Source: Xanthomonas hortorum (GTDB lineage: Bacteria; Pseudomonadota; Gammaproteobacteria; Xanthomonadales; Xanthomonadaceae). Taken from it: DNA of 64,000 nucleotides. Made by a program: the position numbers and the translations under genes. Shown in pieces: positions 19,950-27,528 of the stretch; the first letter of the stretch is position 1; each line of letters opens with the position of its first letter. Below the pieces are notes generated by a model. The model saw only the letters and a program-made list of their open reading frames with translations, did no database searches and was not told where the DNA came from. The stretch is taken from NCBI RefSeq assembly GCF_024339125.1, contig NZ_CP101417.1:5281001-5345000 (forward strand), in the 5' to 3' direction.

Positions 19950-19977
19950 GTGGCCGTGGAGCATGCTCCACGGCCAC
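19950..19977. repeat. 28-bp perfect palindrome
   Basis: GTGGCCGTGGAGCA and its exact reverse complement abut with no loop. It could form a cruciform or bind a dimer. It lies at the junction of the two accessory blocks. Confidence 0.85.
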
Positions 19978-20134
19978 GAAGTCGGATGGCATGCGCCGGC
20001 TGGCGCGGGCCTTCATTGCCGGCACACCCTTGCAGATCACATTGCGTCATCTTGCAGGTCATGTGGCCAGGCGGATGCAGCCGTATCTTCGACCCAGGTC
20101 TGTCCAGGGCCACACTGGATCACGTGGTCCACAT

Positions 20135-20443
20135 CTACTGGATAAGCGATTGCACCCGTCGTGTTCGTCGTGCGCCTCCGCTGGCCCGTGCTTGCTTGCG
20201 CAACCAAGTGAGGACTTCAAGTGCAGAATCGACACGCATGCAGACATGCAACTTGCCCAGTACGATGCTCTGCGCATCGCCGCCCATCAAGACCTCTTCA
20301 AGGCCGGTCGCTTCGCAGGCGATCAGAACCGGCGCCACTTCTTGCTGCGTGTCGGAATGCAGCATCGCTAGCAAGTAGCCCTGCATTATCTCGAAGCTGA
20401 GGACGACGCCCGCGCAGACGCGGAATTGCTTGTTGGCGCTCAT
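20135..20443 (-). CDS. Small accessory protein of unknown function
   Basis: A 102-residue soluble protein starting MSANKQFRVCAGVV, overlapping the stop of the gene before it (ATGA), so they form a two-gene operon read leftward. No motif is recognised. The segment SFEIMQGYLLAMLHSDTQQEVAPVL is helical and the tail is Arg-rich. Their shared leader at 20.66-20.9 kb is unusual. Confidence 0.65.
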   Translation of the reverse strand: MSANKQFRVCAGVVLSFEIMQGYLLAMLHSDTQQEVAPVLIACEATGLEEVLMGGDAQSIVLGKLHVCMRVDSALEVLTWLRKQARASGGARRTRRVQSLIQ

Positions 20444-20658
20444 CGCTGAGCCTCCGCAAACGAGCTATCAACGGCAACGATCGTTACAGCCACATCGGCA
20501 GGCGTGAGGACGTGGATGGGCTTGCCAATGCCTTCGAAGCTCGGCGTCACGTTGAGCGAATCGGCACAGTTCCATTTAAGGACGATGGCGGTCAGATCGA
20601 AATGGTGGGCGACCTGGCGCGCCGCAGATGCGGGCATTTCTTGGGTGTCGTAAGACAT
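20440..20658 (-). CDS. Small accessory protein of unknown function
   Basis: A 72-residue protein starting MSYDTQEMPASAARQVAHHF, with an AAAGGAA ribosome site before the ATG. Mixed alpha/beta; no family recognised. Longer in-frame starts (to 20835) read through the structured leader and are unlikely. It is the first gene of a leftward pair. Confidence 0.65.
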   Translation of the reverse strand: MSYDTQEMPASAARQVAHHFDLTAIVLKWNCADSLNVTPSFEGIGKPIHVLTPADVAVTIVAVDSSFAEAQR

Positions 20659-20684
20659 GCTGGATTCCTTTTGTGTTTTGGAAT

Positions 20685-20886
20685 CCGCCACCCAGACGCC
20701 AATCGGGGTGGCGGACGGTACGCGGTTGGCGTGCCGGCCAAAAGGAACCGGTGGGCCTTGCGGCCCCCGCGCACCGCCCGCCATAAAGCTGGCCGGCATG
20801 CGCCCGCGACGATGCGGGCAACAAAAAAGCGCCATGCATCGGTCGATGGGCGCTGGTGCGCCTTTTGATTCGGGACGCCAATCCCG
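20685..20886 (-). promoter_or_regulatory. Structured leader with P4-immunity-like repeat layout
   Basis: Read leftward, this leader holds: a copy of GATTGGCGTC (20883-20874); a terminator-like hairpin AGCGCC/GGCGCT (20854-20828) followed by TTTTTT; a GCCCGC/GCGGGC hairpin (20819-20802); the segment ACGCCAA (20732-20726); and a second GATTGGCGTC (20704-20695) inside the arms of a 9-bp stem (20714-20706 with 20693-20685). ACGCCAA can pair with either copy of the decamer. This A-B-C order mirrors the seqA/seqB/seqC layout of phage P4 immunity, where pairing causes early transcription stop. Confidence 0.5.
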
Positions 20887-21170
20887 GTCGCCGATTGTAC
20901 GGCGACGTGGGGATACTCACTCCGATCCCTTGGGCATGTCAATGAAAACCCAACCGTGCACGATGGCGCCGTGACCATCCTGATCACGCGAAGCGAATTC
21001 GTTCGATGCGCTGATCACTGACCGCCGTATGCGAGCGGTGGCTTGCACGTAGCCGCAAAAGCCAAGCCGCCCTTGGCAAGTAAGTCCAAGGCGGCGTCGC
21101 GCAGCTGCATACCGACTTCGTAGGCGACGAACGCGACTAGCGCTCATACTTTAATTGGATGCACCTGTAA

Positions 21171-21585
21171 TTGTCCGAATGCGCGCGTGTGCTCAAAGAC
21201 GCCGCGCCGGTACTGCTTTTCACCAACTGGCGACAGCTGCCGCTGACAACCGATGCGCTGCAGATCGCAGGCTTCACCTGGCGCGGCATCACCGTCTGGG
21301 ACAAGACCGAAGGCGTGCGGCCCCAGTTAGGCCGCTTCCGCAATCAGGCCGAATACATCGTGTGGGGCAGCAAGGGCAATATGCCGCTGGACCGTCGCGC
21401 GCCTGTGCTGCCAGGTATCATCCGTGAGTCGGTGCGCAAAGCTGATAAGCACCACCTGACCGGCAAGCCGACCGAGTTGATGCGGCAGCTGGTAAAGACC
21501 ACTGAATGCGGGGGAAAAGGTACTTGATCCTTTTGCTGGATCAGGCTCTACGCTCGTAGCTGCGGTTTTAGAGCTGCGAGCTTAG
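21171..21585 (+). pseudogene. Remnant of a phage-type DNA methyltransferase
   Basis: The frame from about 21171 encodes SECARVLKDAAPVLLFTNWRQ, ITVWDKTEGVRPQLGRFRNQAEYIVWG and a LTGKPTELMRQLVK segment typical of small site-specific DNA methyltransferases. The DPPY motif, which should lie upstream, is absent. At about 21510-21520, in a GGGGGAAAA run, the frame shifts by one base; the shifted frame reads VLDPFAGSGSTLVAA, the SAM-binding motif, then stops at 21585. The gene is therefore truncated at the 5' side, frameshifted and shortened at the 3' end. Confidence 0.85.
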
Positions 21586-21707
21586 CCGTCACTATTCAGA
21601 AGTGGCTGTGAGCCGCTTGACGGCTATCGGCGACTGATTTTTTGAGGCCACGCAAATGGCCTCAAAACCAAATATGAAGGCAGCAGTTGTTAGGGCAGCC
21701 TTTGGGG

Positions 21708-22400
21708 TTATTCGAAAAATTCTGCCTGTTGAGGTTTTGTCTTGAATCTAGCTATAAGGGCAGGATGCAGATTGCTGGGTAGCGCATGCCAGTTATTAGA
21801 ATACAGCGAGTACAAAATGTCTCCAATATATTCTGAACATTCTTTTTGCAAAGCAATTGCTTCGTCTTGAAGGCTGATGGAGGCGACCACATCCGCAGGA
21901 CTTTCTATCTTTGGTAGGGCGGGTTCGCTCTGACCATGCACATGAGCAGATAGAAGGCGATACGGCTCCTTCTCGCGCCGCTGTTTTATCGCCTCAAGAA
22001 CGCCATATCTCCGAGAGAATGCATCAAAATTATCTCCAAGATATTTGATTATTTCATTCTTAAGTTTGAACCCATCGCCCTTACTCTGAACTCTCTCCCA
22101 TTCGACCTTGTGATCTTTGAAGTATAGCCATGCCAAAAATAGGTCAATCTGCAGCCTAAGGGAATTCAATGCAGGCCGCACCAAGCCGAGTGCTATACAT
22201 GCAGCGGCTTCGCGTATTGCCGACGCAGCTCCTTCCAGCAAGCAATTGGCGGCATTATCTTTCTCTATTTCTTTTAGATAACCAAGCCAGAGCAATAAGT
22301 GCTCACTAGCACTTTCAGCCTGCAAAAGGACAGCATCGCCTCTGGACATGCAATTGTCGTGGGCTTGTTGCGCGAGCTCTCTGACGTTTTTACTCACCAT
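21708..22400 (-). CDS. Unknown protein with R-x4-H (HEPN-like) motif, cassette gene 3
   Basis: A 230-residue, mostly helical soluble protein. It carries YRLLSAHVHGQSEPALP with R148-x4-H153 (and H155), in the form seen in HEPN-type helical domains, some of which are RNases. It begins one base inside the previous stop (TGATG), so it is translationally coupled to the R-N-D-x-x-H protein upstream. AT-rich codon use sets the cassette apart from the host. Family membership is motif-level inference; it could be HEPN-like without nuclease activity. Confidence 0.72.
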   Translation of the reverse strand: MVSKNVRELAQQAHDNCMSRGDAVLLQAESASEHLLLWLGYLKEIEKDNAANCLLEGAASAIREAAACIALGLVRPALNSLRLQIDLFLAWLYFKDHKVEWERVQSKGDGFKLKNEIIKYLGDNFDAFSRRYGVLEAIKQRREKEPYRLLSAHVHGQSEPALPKIESPADVVASISLQDEAIALQKECSEYIGDILYSLYSNNWHALPSNLHPALIARFKTKPQQAEFFE

Positions 22401-22933
22401 CAGCGGCTTCTCCGACCTATAGCGGAGGTCCAGTCAGCGCGTGGAGCATGAAGTATGTCGTTCCTTATTATTGTTGCGGCACGCAACAATTCCTTTGGTG
22501 CGACGATTGTTGCCAGTTTATTTGCCCATAGGTAAAACGCTTTTCTTGACAATGGAGGGGCTTCGCGAGGATTCAGAACGCCCTCATTTATAAGGCGCTT
22601 TGTGAGCATTGAAACGGCGTCCTTGGTCGTAAGGCCTGCTTCACCTTTCAGTAGGTGATCAACTCTAAGTCCTACATCGTCTTCTTGGAACCGGATGTTG
22701 TCGCGCCGTCCTGAACTGGCGTTTCTTTTCATCTGATCCGTCAGGGTATCAGTAAAATTAAAGTCGATAGAATCAATCACAATTCCTGGTATCGCTTGCC
22801 TCAGTAGATTTACTGTTTTGGCCAGTGAGGACGGATCTGCTTCCTTTAACGCATCGATAAGTCTGTATATATCTTTTTCTGTAAATCGCATGGCGGCAGC
22901 AGCCAATAGGAATCTTTCAAGCTGATCGTTCAT
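22400..22933 (-). CDS. Unknown protein with R-N-D-x2-H (HEPN-like) motif, cassette gene 2
   Basis: A 177-residue helical protein. The C-terminal helix IIRNDILHAPRADW contains R157-N158-x3-H162, matching the HEPN R-[N/D/H]-x3-H pattern. The N-terminal half (FTEKDIYRLIDALKEADPSSLAKTVNLL) suggests protein contact. Its start overlaps the ParA-like stop by ATGA. No close family is recognised. Together with the ATPase upstream and the R-x4-H protein downstream it forms a tight three-gene cassette. Confidence 0.72.
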   Translation of the reverse strand: MNDQLERFLLAAAAMRFTEKDIYRLIDALKEADPSSLAKTVNLLRQAIPGIVIDSIDFNFTDTLTDQMKRNASSGRRDNIRFQEDDVGLRVDHLLKGEAGLTTKDAVSMLTKRLINEGVLNPREAPPLSRKAFYLWANKLATIVAPKELLRAATIIRNDILHAPRADWTSAIGRRSR

Positions 22934-23828
22934 TTGTCTAACCCCAGTTCAATGCCAAGCTCTCTGGCTAGCTTCTGGACATTTGCCGTTGCGCGCCCGA
23001 CATATGAGCCTTTCTTATCGGTCGCAAAGCCAGTATAGCTATGACTCGCGGTTAATACCCTAGAATAATACAATGGGGTGGATAAAGTCTTTTTCCCGAA
23101 ATTCGGGTGAGCGCGAAGTTGATTCTCGACAGTTGGATCATAGTTATTCCGTGGTATGTCATTAAGCACCACTATGAATTTTGGCTTGACTTTTAGTGTG
23201 TGAAGGTCATTCACGAATGTATCTAAAAGCTCTAGTCCAAGAATAGAAAAGCGGTCCGGGCGGACAGGGACGAGGACGTGCGTTGCAGCCTCTAATGCAC
23301 ATACAGTCATAAAGGAGCTACTTGGGTTGCAGTCAATACAAACCAAGTCGGAATCTTCCTTTGCTTCTTTAATGAAAGTTTTAAACCGCTCTTTGACTGG
23401 TGTGAGAGTTTTTGGGTCTTCAATCAGTGAGTACTTAACAAGCCCAAAATCACCGGGGACAAGTCGCAGATCCGCTACGCTGTCTTGCAGACGCTTCACC
23501 GTCACGGAAACTTCGCTTAGCTTAGGAGGAGGAGTGCTAGCGAAGTCACCTTAAATAATGACGTTTCAGGCTCGCTTTCCATAATACTTAGAATCGTCCG
23601 CTTTTCATTCTTTAGTTTTTCATATTTGTCTTGAGTGTAAAGCAGCTGAGTCAAGTTAAATTGGGGGTCAAAGTCGACAAGTATTGTTCTCTTTGAGAAC
23701 TGCTTATACAGAAGGCGCATGACGTTAGCCGCAATCGTTGTTTTTCCAACCCCTCCTTTCATATTAAGAACGGCAAGCACCGGAGTCTTTTTGCTCTCAA
23801 TATTTTTTGCCATAGCTTCCATGTCCAT
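22930..23828 (-). pseudogene. ParA-like ATPase, frameshifted
   Basis: A ParA/MinD-type P-loop ATPase split over two frames. The first part (23828-23517) has the deviant Walker A (MKGGVGKTTIAANVM) and ILVDFDPQFNLTQLL. The second part (to 22930) has the Walker B region DLVCIDCNPSSSFMTV and VLVPVRPDRFSILGLELLD. Between about 23555 and 23525, near a CTCCTCCTCCT run, one base appears to have been lost: the first frame ends after ALLLLS, while the other frame reads GDFASTPPPKLSEVSVTVKRLQ directly into the second part. The join would give an intact ATPase of about 300 residues. Sequencing error, true loss or ribosomal slippage are all possible. Such ATPases move or position DNA or protein complexes. 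Confidence 0.85.
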
Positions 23829-24662
23829 TGTTGGGGCGTGCGCGTGGTTCCGATTCTGTCAGAACTTCCTCCTCGTGTATTGCGGGCTAGACCGTAGTGA
23901 TCGCCCCGAGTGGAGCTTGGGACCCCGTACGAGTCAGATGACAGGTACGACTACTGCGCGTGCAATCGTCGCCCCGCCACGCCTGCGGTCTTCATGGCAC
24001 GGTTTTGCCGCGTTGCTGCAGCCAGGCTCCAGCCGCGCTGGCTATGGCGCAACGCGCGGTTCGGCACCACTTGTCGCCCCTTCAGAACCCTGTGGGCAAT
24101 CAACTCTCCCGCGACTTGCGGCAGGTCGGCTTCTCCCAAGCCGGCATTGCTGAATTCCCGAGGTGATCATCGGCAGAAGGCAATCGGTAATTCAGCGAGA
24201 CGTGCGGATATAAGCTATTGAATATAATAGATATTTTCGATTGCCCGGAAAGGTGATCGCGGGTAATTTGTTAAGTTCTAAGAAGTAATGCCATTGATTT
24301 ACAAGGGTTTTTTCATTGGTGCAATTACCTTGCTGGAAGGTAATCCCGTTACCGGCAAACCACCTTCTTATTACCTTATAAATTTATAAGTAAGTTATTG
24401 ATATTAAATGACTATCTTGGGCTTTCCCGGCCTTATTATCAAAATTACCTCTCTCCGATGGTCATCCGAAAAATCGGCTAAATGAGTTCCAGGAGCGGCG
24501 TGCTCCAATACTTCGTGCCTACTGGCACGGCCTCTTGCAACCTCCGTTTGGGTGGCGCTGGTTCAGCAGTTGAGGATTCGACGTAGTAGCACCTGCAAAA
24601 CTTAACTGGCTGTTCATGTTCGCCTAGCTAGGTTCCTCCCCTTACCCGCATGGAATGCGTCA
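23829..24662. other. Gene-free stretch with an AT-rich, repeat-bearing core
   Basis: 834 bases without a credible gene, upstream of both the leftward ParA-like cassette and the rightward immunity/effector pair. The first 350 bases are GC-rich; 24.2-24.48 kb is AT-rich and carries repeated ATTACC/GGTAAT and a 16-bp palindrome, annotated separately. Confidence 0.6.
24186..24449. repeat. Cluster of ATTACC/GGTAAT repeats with AT-rich palindrome
   Basis: Six exact copies of one hexamer occur in 264 bases: GGTAAT at 24186, 24262 and 24339, and ATTACC at 24324, 24370 and 24444, with a GTTACC variant at 24348. A perfect 16-bp palindrome (CTTATAAA with TTTATAAG) lies at 24375-24390. The arrangement resembles an iteron origin or a ParA-system centromere, or a multi-site operator. 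Confidence 0.6.
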
Positions 24663-25310
24663 ATGAGGTCTGTCAGAGCCGCCCCGTTCCTGATCATAGC
24701 GACCCTCTGCGGTACAGCGCTCTGTGCGTGTGCGCATCCCCAGGCCCACTCTCAGCAGCCGCCCCCGAAGGAACACAGCACCATGACAACGCACGAGGCC
24801 GACAGAGTTAGGAATTCCGCACTCAGTGCCGAGGAGATCGGCAAGCGCCTGTTAAAGCTGATCGAAGGCCTGAAATCCCGGGACGAGATCAGTCTGGATA
24901 GGATTCGGGCAGTGATGGGTATCGAGCTGAAGCTTGAGCCAGGCGCGCTAGGCGCCGGATTTCCAAGTGGTGATCTAGGAGGCGGTTGGCGCTACGTATT
25001 GGATTACTTCCCCGAGTCGCCTTCCAGCTCAAAGGGGGTCAAGTTGACGTTCGTCAACACGGGTGATCGCTTCGCTGACATGACTGCCGTCTGCAGCCTA
25101 GATTTCGCCTATTACGATCAATCGCTCAAGAGCATGGGCTTCGTCAGTTCGCCGACACACGGTCCAATTGGTCAGCTGGAAGACCTGCATTATGTGAAAG
25201 CGTCGACAAGCGAGGCTGGCGGAGACATCGTTATTTCCATTGTTCCGCAGAACATCGTTGTCGGATCTGCCACCCGGATGTGCGTCAAATCGATCAGCAC
25301 TCTGGGCTAA
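24663..25310 (+). CDS. Putative immunity lipoprotein of the adjacent type IV effector (X-Tfi)
   Basis: A 215-residue lipoprotein: basic start, hydrophobic core and lipobox LCAC with lipidated Cys23, then a flexible Gln/Pro-rich linker (SQQPPPKEH) and a globular periplasmic domain (about residues 45-215). It ends 15 bases before the effector gene and shares its direction. In Xanthomonadales bacteria-killing type IV systems, periplasmic lipoproteins encoded just before an XVIPCD effector are its immunity proteins. That context, not sequence similarity, is the basis for the role. Confidence 0.82.
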   Translation: MRSVRAAPFLIIATLCGTALCACAHPQAHSQQPPPKEHSTMTTHEADRVRNSALSAEEIGKRLLKLIEGLKSRDEISLDRIRAVMGIELKLEPGALGAGFPSGDLGGGWRYVLDYFPESPSSSKGVKLTFVNTGDRFADMTAVCSLDFAYYDQSLKSMGFVSSPTHGPIGQLEDLHYVKASTSEAGGDIVISIVPQNIVVGSATRMCVKSISTLG

Positions 25311-25325
25311 TCAAGGAAGAAGCAC

Positions 25326-27233
25326 ATGGCAAGCCCTAGCCTCCAACTCGAAGCGGCATTGGCTCAGTTCGCCGGGCAACAAGGAGTAACGCAAGACCAG
25401 GTCGCCCAGCTACGCAACGCGATCAGCGCGGATGCCGTGCTCCTGGCGCAGTTTGACCAGCAGGCACAGGCAGGAAGCCTACGAGGCTTTGCATTGCAGT
25501 CAGCCGGTAGTAGTGCACCGAACCTGGCAGGGACGTACGACATCCAGAGCGGCATGATTACTTTGCCGGCGGCGAGCTTGCCCCCCGCTGGAGCGACTGC
25601 AAGCAGTGACTTGAAGGGTGCGCTGCAGGTTCAGCAGATGTCGGTCGCATTTGCCCACAGCACCTACCAAGATGCGGCGCGTACCAGTCATCCTGTTACG
25701 CAGGATATGGTCAGCAATCTTCAGTCCAGCATCAACAACTCGCCCTTCCTGGCAGACGAAATCAAGAAGGCTGCGACCACGATCGACGCGTCAGATACAC
25801 ACAATCCGAAACGCGCAAACCTTGAGGGCTTCGGATTCGTTGGTCCTGGCCAAGCTGCCGGCGGAACATACGACGGCAATCAAAAAATAATGAACTTGCC
25901 GCCTATCGGCTTGCAGACCAGAACCGCTGCCAATCCTGGCGGGAGCTTCAACGCGGATTCCACGACCTTCGTGTTGGGACATGAGATCCAGCACAGTTTC
26001 AATCACGCAGCAAAGAGCCAAGCCACTTCTACATTCTTGTCTGACATTGGAAATCAGGCGAAGGTAAAAGGCCCAGTACACGATTACACCAACGAATTGC
26101 ACGCCTACATACAAGCTGGGCGCGAGGACGAGGCGAAAGCAGAAATCGCTGGATGGAATGCACTGCTGAGCTTGAAAAGGCAGGGCAATCCAAATGCCAA
26201 CGGCGTGGACTTGATGTTGACCACCACGACCAGCAGAACGGAGGACTTCATTGAGCGAGATCCCACGTCTGCCGTTCCCAAGGCCATCATAAGACCAGGC
26301 CTGGCATTCAATCAGGACGGTAGCCTTTCGCAGACCCCAGGCAACATTGCCGCGATGGGCCAGCACTACTTCGATCGGCCTTCGCCGGTCTATGCTCAGC
26401 CTGGCCAGCGCCCCGTCGGACTTGGCGAGCACGTAGACCAAGCCGGCAATCTCCAGCCCACTGCCGACTACGCTAACTACTACGGAGCCTGGGCGGTGGA
26501 GCAGATCGTCCGAGCTGAGGATCGGGCCAATGTGCTGCACCAAGGTGCCAGACCCAGGGTGACCATCGATATGGCAGGCCTGGGGCTAAGCGAGCATCTG
26601 ATCGAAAACGAGAGTCTGGATCTAGGCGTCAACAAGGCACCGCGACCGTACTACGACAGCAGCACCACGCCGGCAGCGTTGCACCACTTCGACCACACTC
26701 AGGACGGAAGCGTGAATCCTGCGCACAACCATACCTACGTGCCAGTGGTGCCAGCTGCTCCGAGTTCTCCGGCGGCAGTTGGTCCGCTGAGTCCAGACGA
26801 CGCGGGCCATCCAAATCACAGCATGCTCGAGCAGATCCGTAGCGGCGTGCGCAAGATCGACGAGAGTGTAGGCAAGCCCTATGACGACATGAGCGAGAGG
26901 GTCAGCCGGAGCCTTTTGGCTGCCTGCAAGGACAACCGCGAAGCCTACCCGGAGAAGCCCGACTATTCCCTAGCGGGAAATGAGCTGAGCCGCGTAGACC
27001 TGGTCGTAATGGGCAAGAACGGCAATCTCTTCGCCGTGGAAGGCCGGCAGGACGACCCCGCTCACAAGCGGGCGCATGTGCAGCTTGATGAAGCCATCAA
27101 TACCCCGATAGAGCAATCGGACCAAAAGCTGCTAGCGGCCAATCAGGCCATCGCGCAGCAGAAAGAGTTGACACAGCAACAGGAGCTGACCCGCGGCATG
27201 GGCGACCCAAGCCAGGGAGGGCCGAGCAGATGA
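25326..27233 (+). CDS. Type IV secretion antibacterial effector (X-Tfe), zinc-metallopeptidase-like, with XVIPCD
   Basis: A 635-residue protein without a signal peptide. The N-terminal/central region has a zinc-peptidase motif, H219-E-I-Q-H223 in TTFVLGHEIQHSFNHA, with a candidate third ligand E257 in TNELHAYIQAG. The C-terminal part from about residue 490 (GHPNHSMLEQIRSGVRKID, then DMSERVSRSLLAACKDN, LSRVDLVVMGKNGNLFAVEG and a Gln-rich tail) matches the XVIPCD, the signal recognised by the VirD4 coupling protein of the Xanthomonadales T4SS. It should be injected into rival bacteria; a periplasmic immunity partner suggests an envelope target. Strong AGGAAGAAG ribosome site. Peptidase activity is inferred from the motif. 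Confidence 0.88.
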   Translation: MASPSLQLEAALAQFAGQQGVTQDQVAQLRNAISADAVLLAQFDQQAQAGSLRGFALQSAGSSAPNLAGTYDIQSGMITLPAASLPPAGATASSDLKGALQVQQMSVAFAHSTYQDAARTSHPVTQDMVSNLQSSINNSPFLADEIKKAATTIDASDTHNPKRANLEGFGFVGPGQAAGGTYDGNQKIMNLPPIGLQTRTAANPGGSFNADSTTFVLGHEIQHSFNHAAKSQATSTFLSDIGNQAKVKGPVHDYTNELHAYIQAGREDEAKAEIAGWNALLSLKRQGNPNANGVDLMLTTTTSRTEDFIERDPTSAVPKAIIRPGLAFNQDGSLSQTPGNIAAMGQHYFDRPSPVYAQPGQRPVGLGEHVDQAGNLQPTADYANYYGAWAVEQIVRAEDRANVLHQGARPRVTIDMAGLGLSEHLIENESLDLGVNKAPRPYYDSSTTPAALHHFDHTQDGSVNPAHNHTYVPVVPAAPSSPAAVGPLSPDDAGHPNHSMLEQIRSGVRKIDESVGKPYDDMSERVSRSLLAACKDNREAYPEKPDYSLAGNELSRVDLVVMGKNGNLFAVEGRQDDPAHKRAHVQLDEAINTPIEQSDQKLLAANQAIAQQKELTQQQELTRGMGDPSQGGPSR

Positions 27234-27528
27234 ACTGAGATGCGGCCCCGAGGACGATTCTCTTCGCGTTGAAAGGCGATGGCGGCTGCTAGTAGCTGCT
27301 AGTGGCGAGCAAGAGATTTCTCGCCACTCCAACCTAAAGCACCACCCTTCAGGCCATCAAAACCTGAAACACCGACACGTTTGGCCATACGAATATCTCA
27401 GCCGACGCCCCTGCGCCCATGCAGTGCAAGCCTCGGCAGCGATCAGCCAGGGCTACATCAAACGCGAATTCACAAGCCGCACAACGTTTTCTATCGTTGT
27501 TGGCTCAACGACACGCGAGCGCAACGCC

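Noticed and set aside
20592-20987. A 131-codon leftward frame over the structured leader as an ash/Icd-like gene
   Set aside because: All three leftward frames are open here and the region is dominated by hairpins; coding cannot be separated from chance by eye.
23517-23570. Programmed -1 ribosomal slippage in the ParA-like gene as a firm call
   Set aside because: No canonical slippery heptamer lies in the overlap; a lost base is the simpler reading, so it is listed only as a possibility.
23829-24216. Short frames in the GC-rich part upstream of the ParA-like cassette
   Set aside because: No ribosome site, no motif and no agreement between frames.
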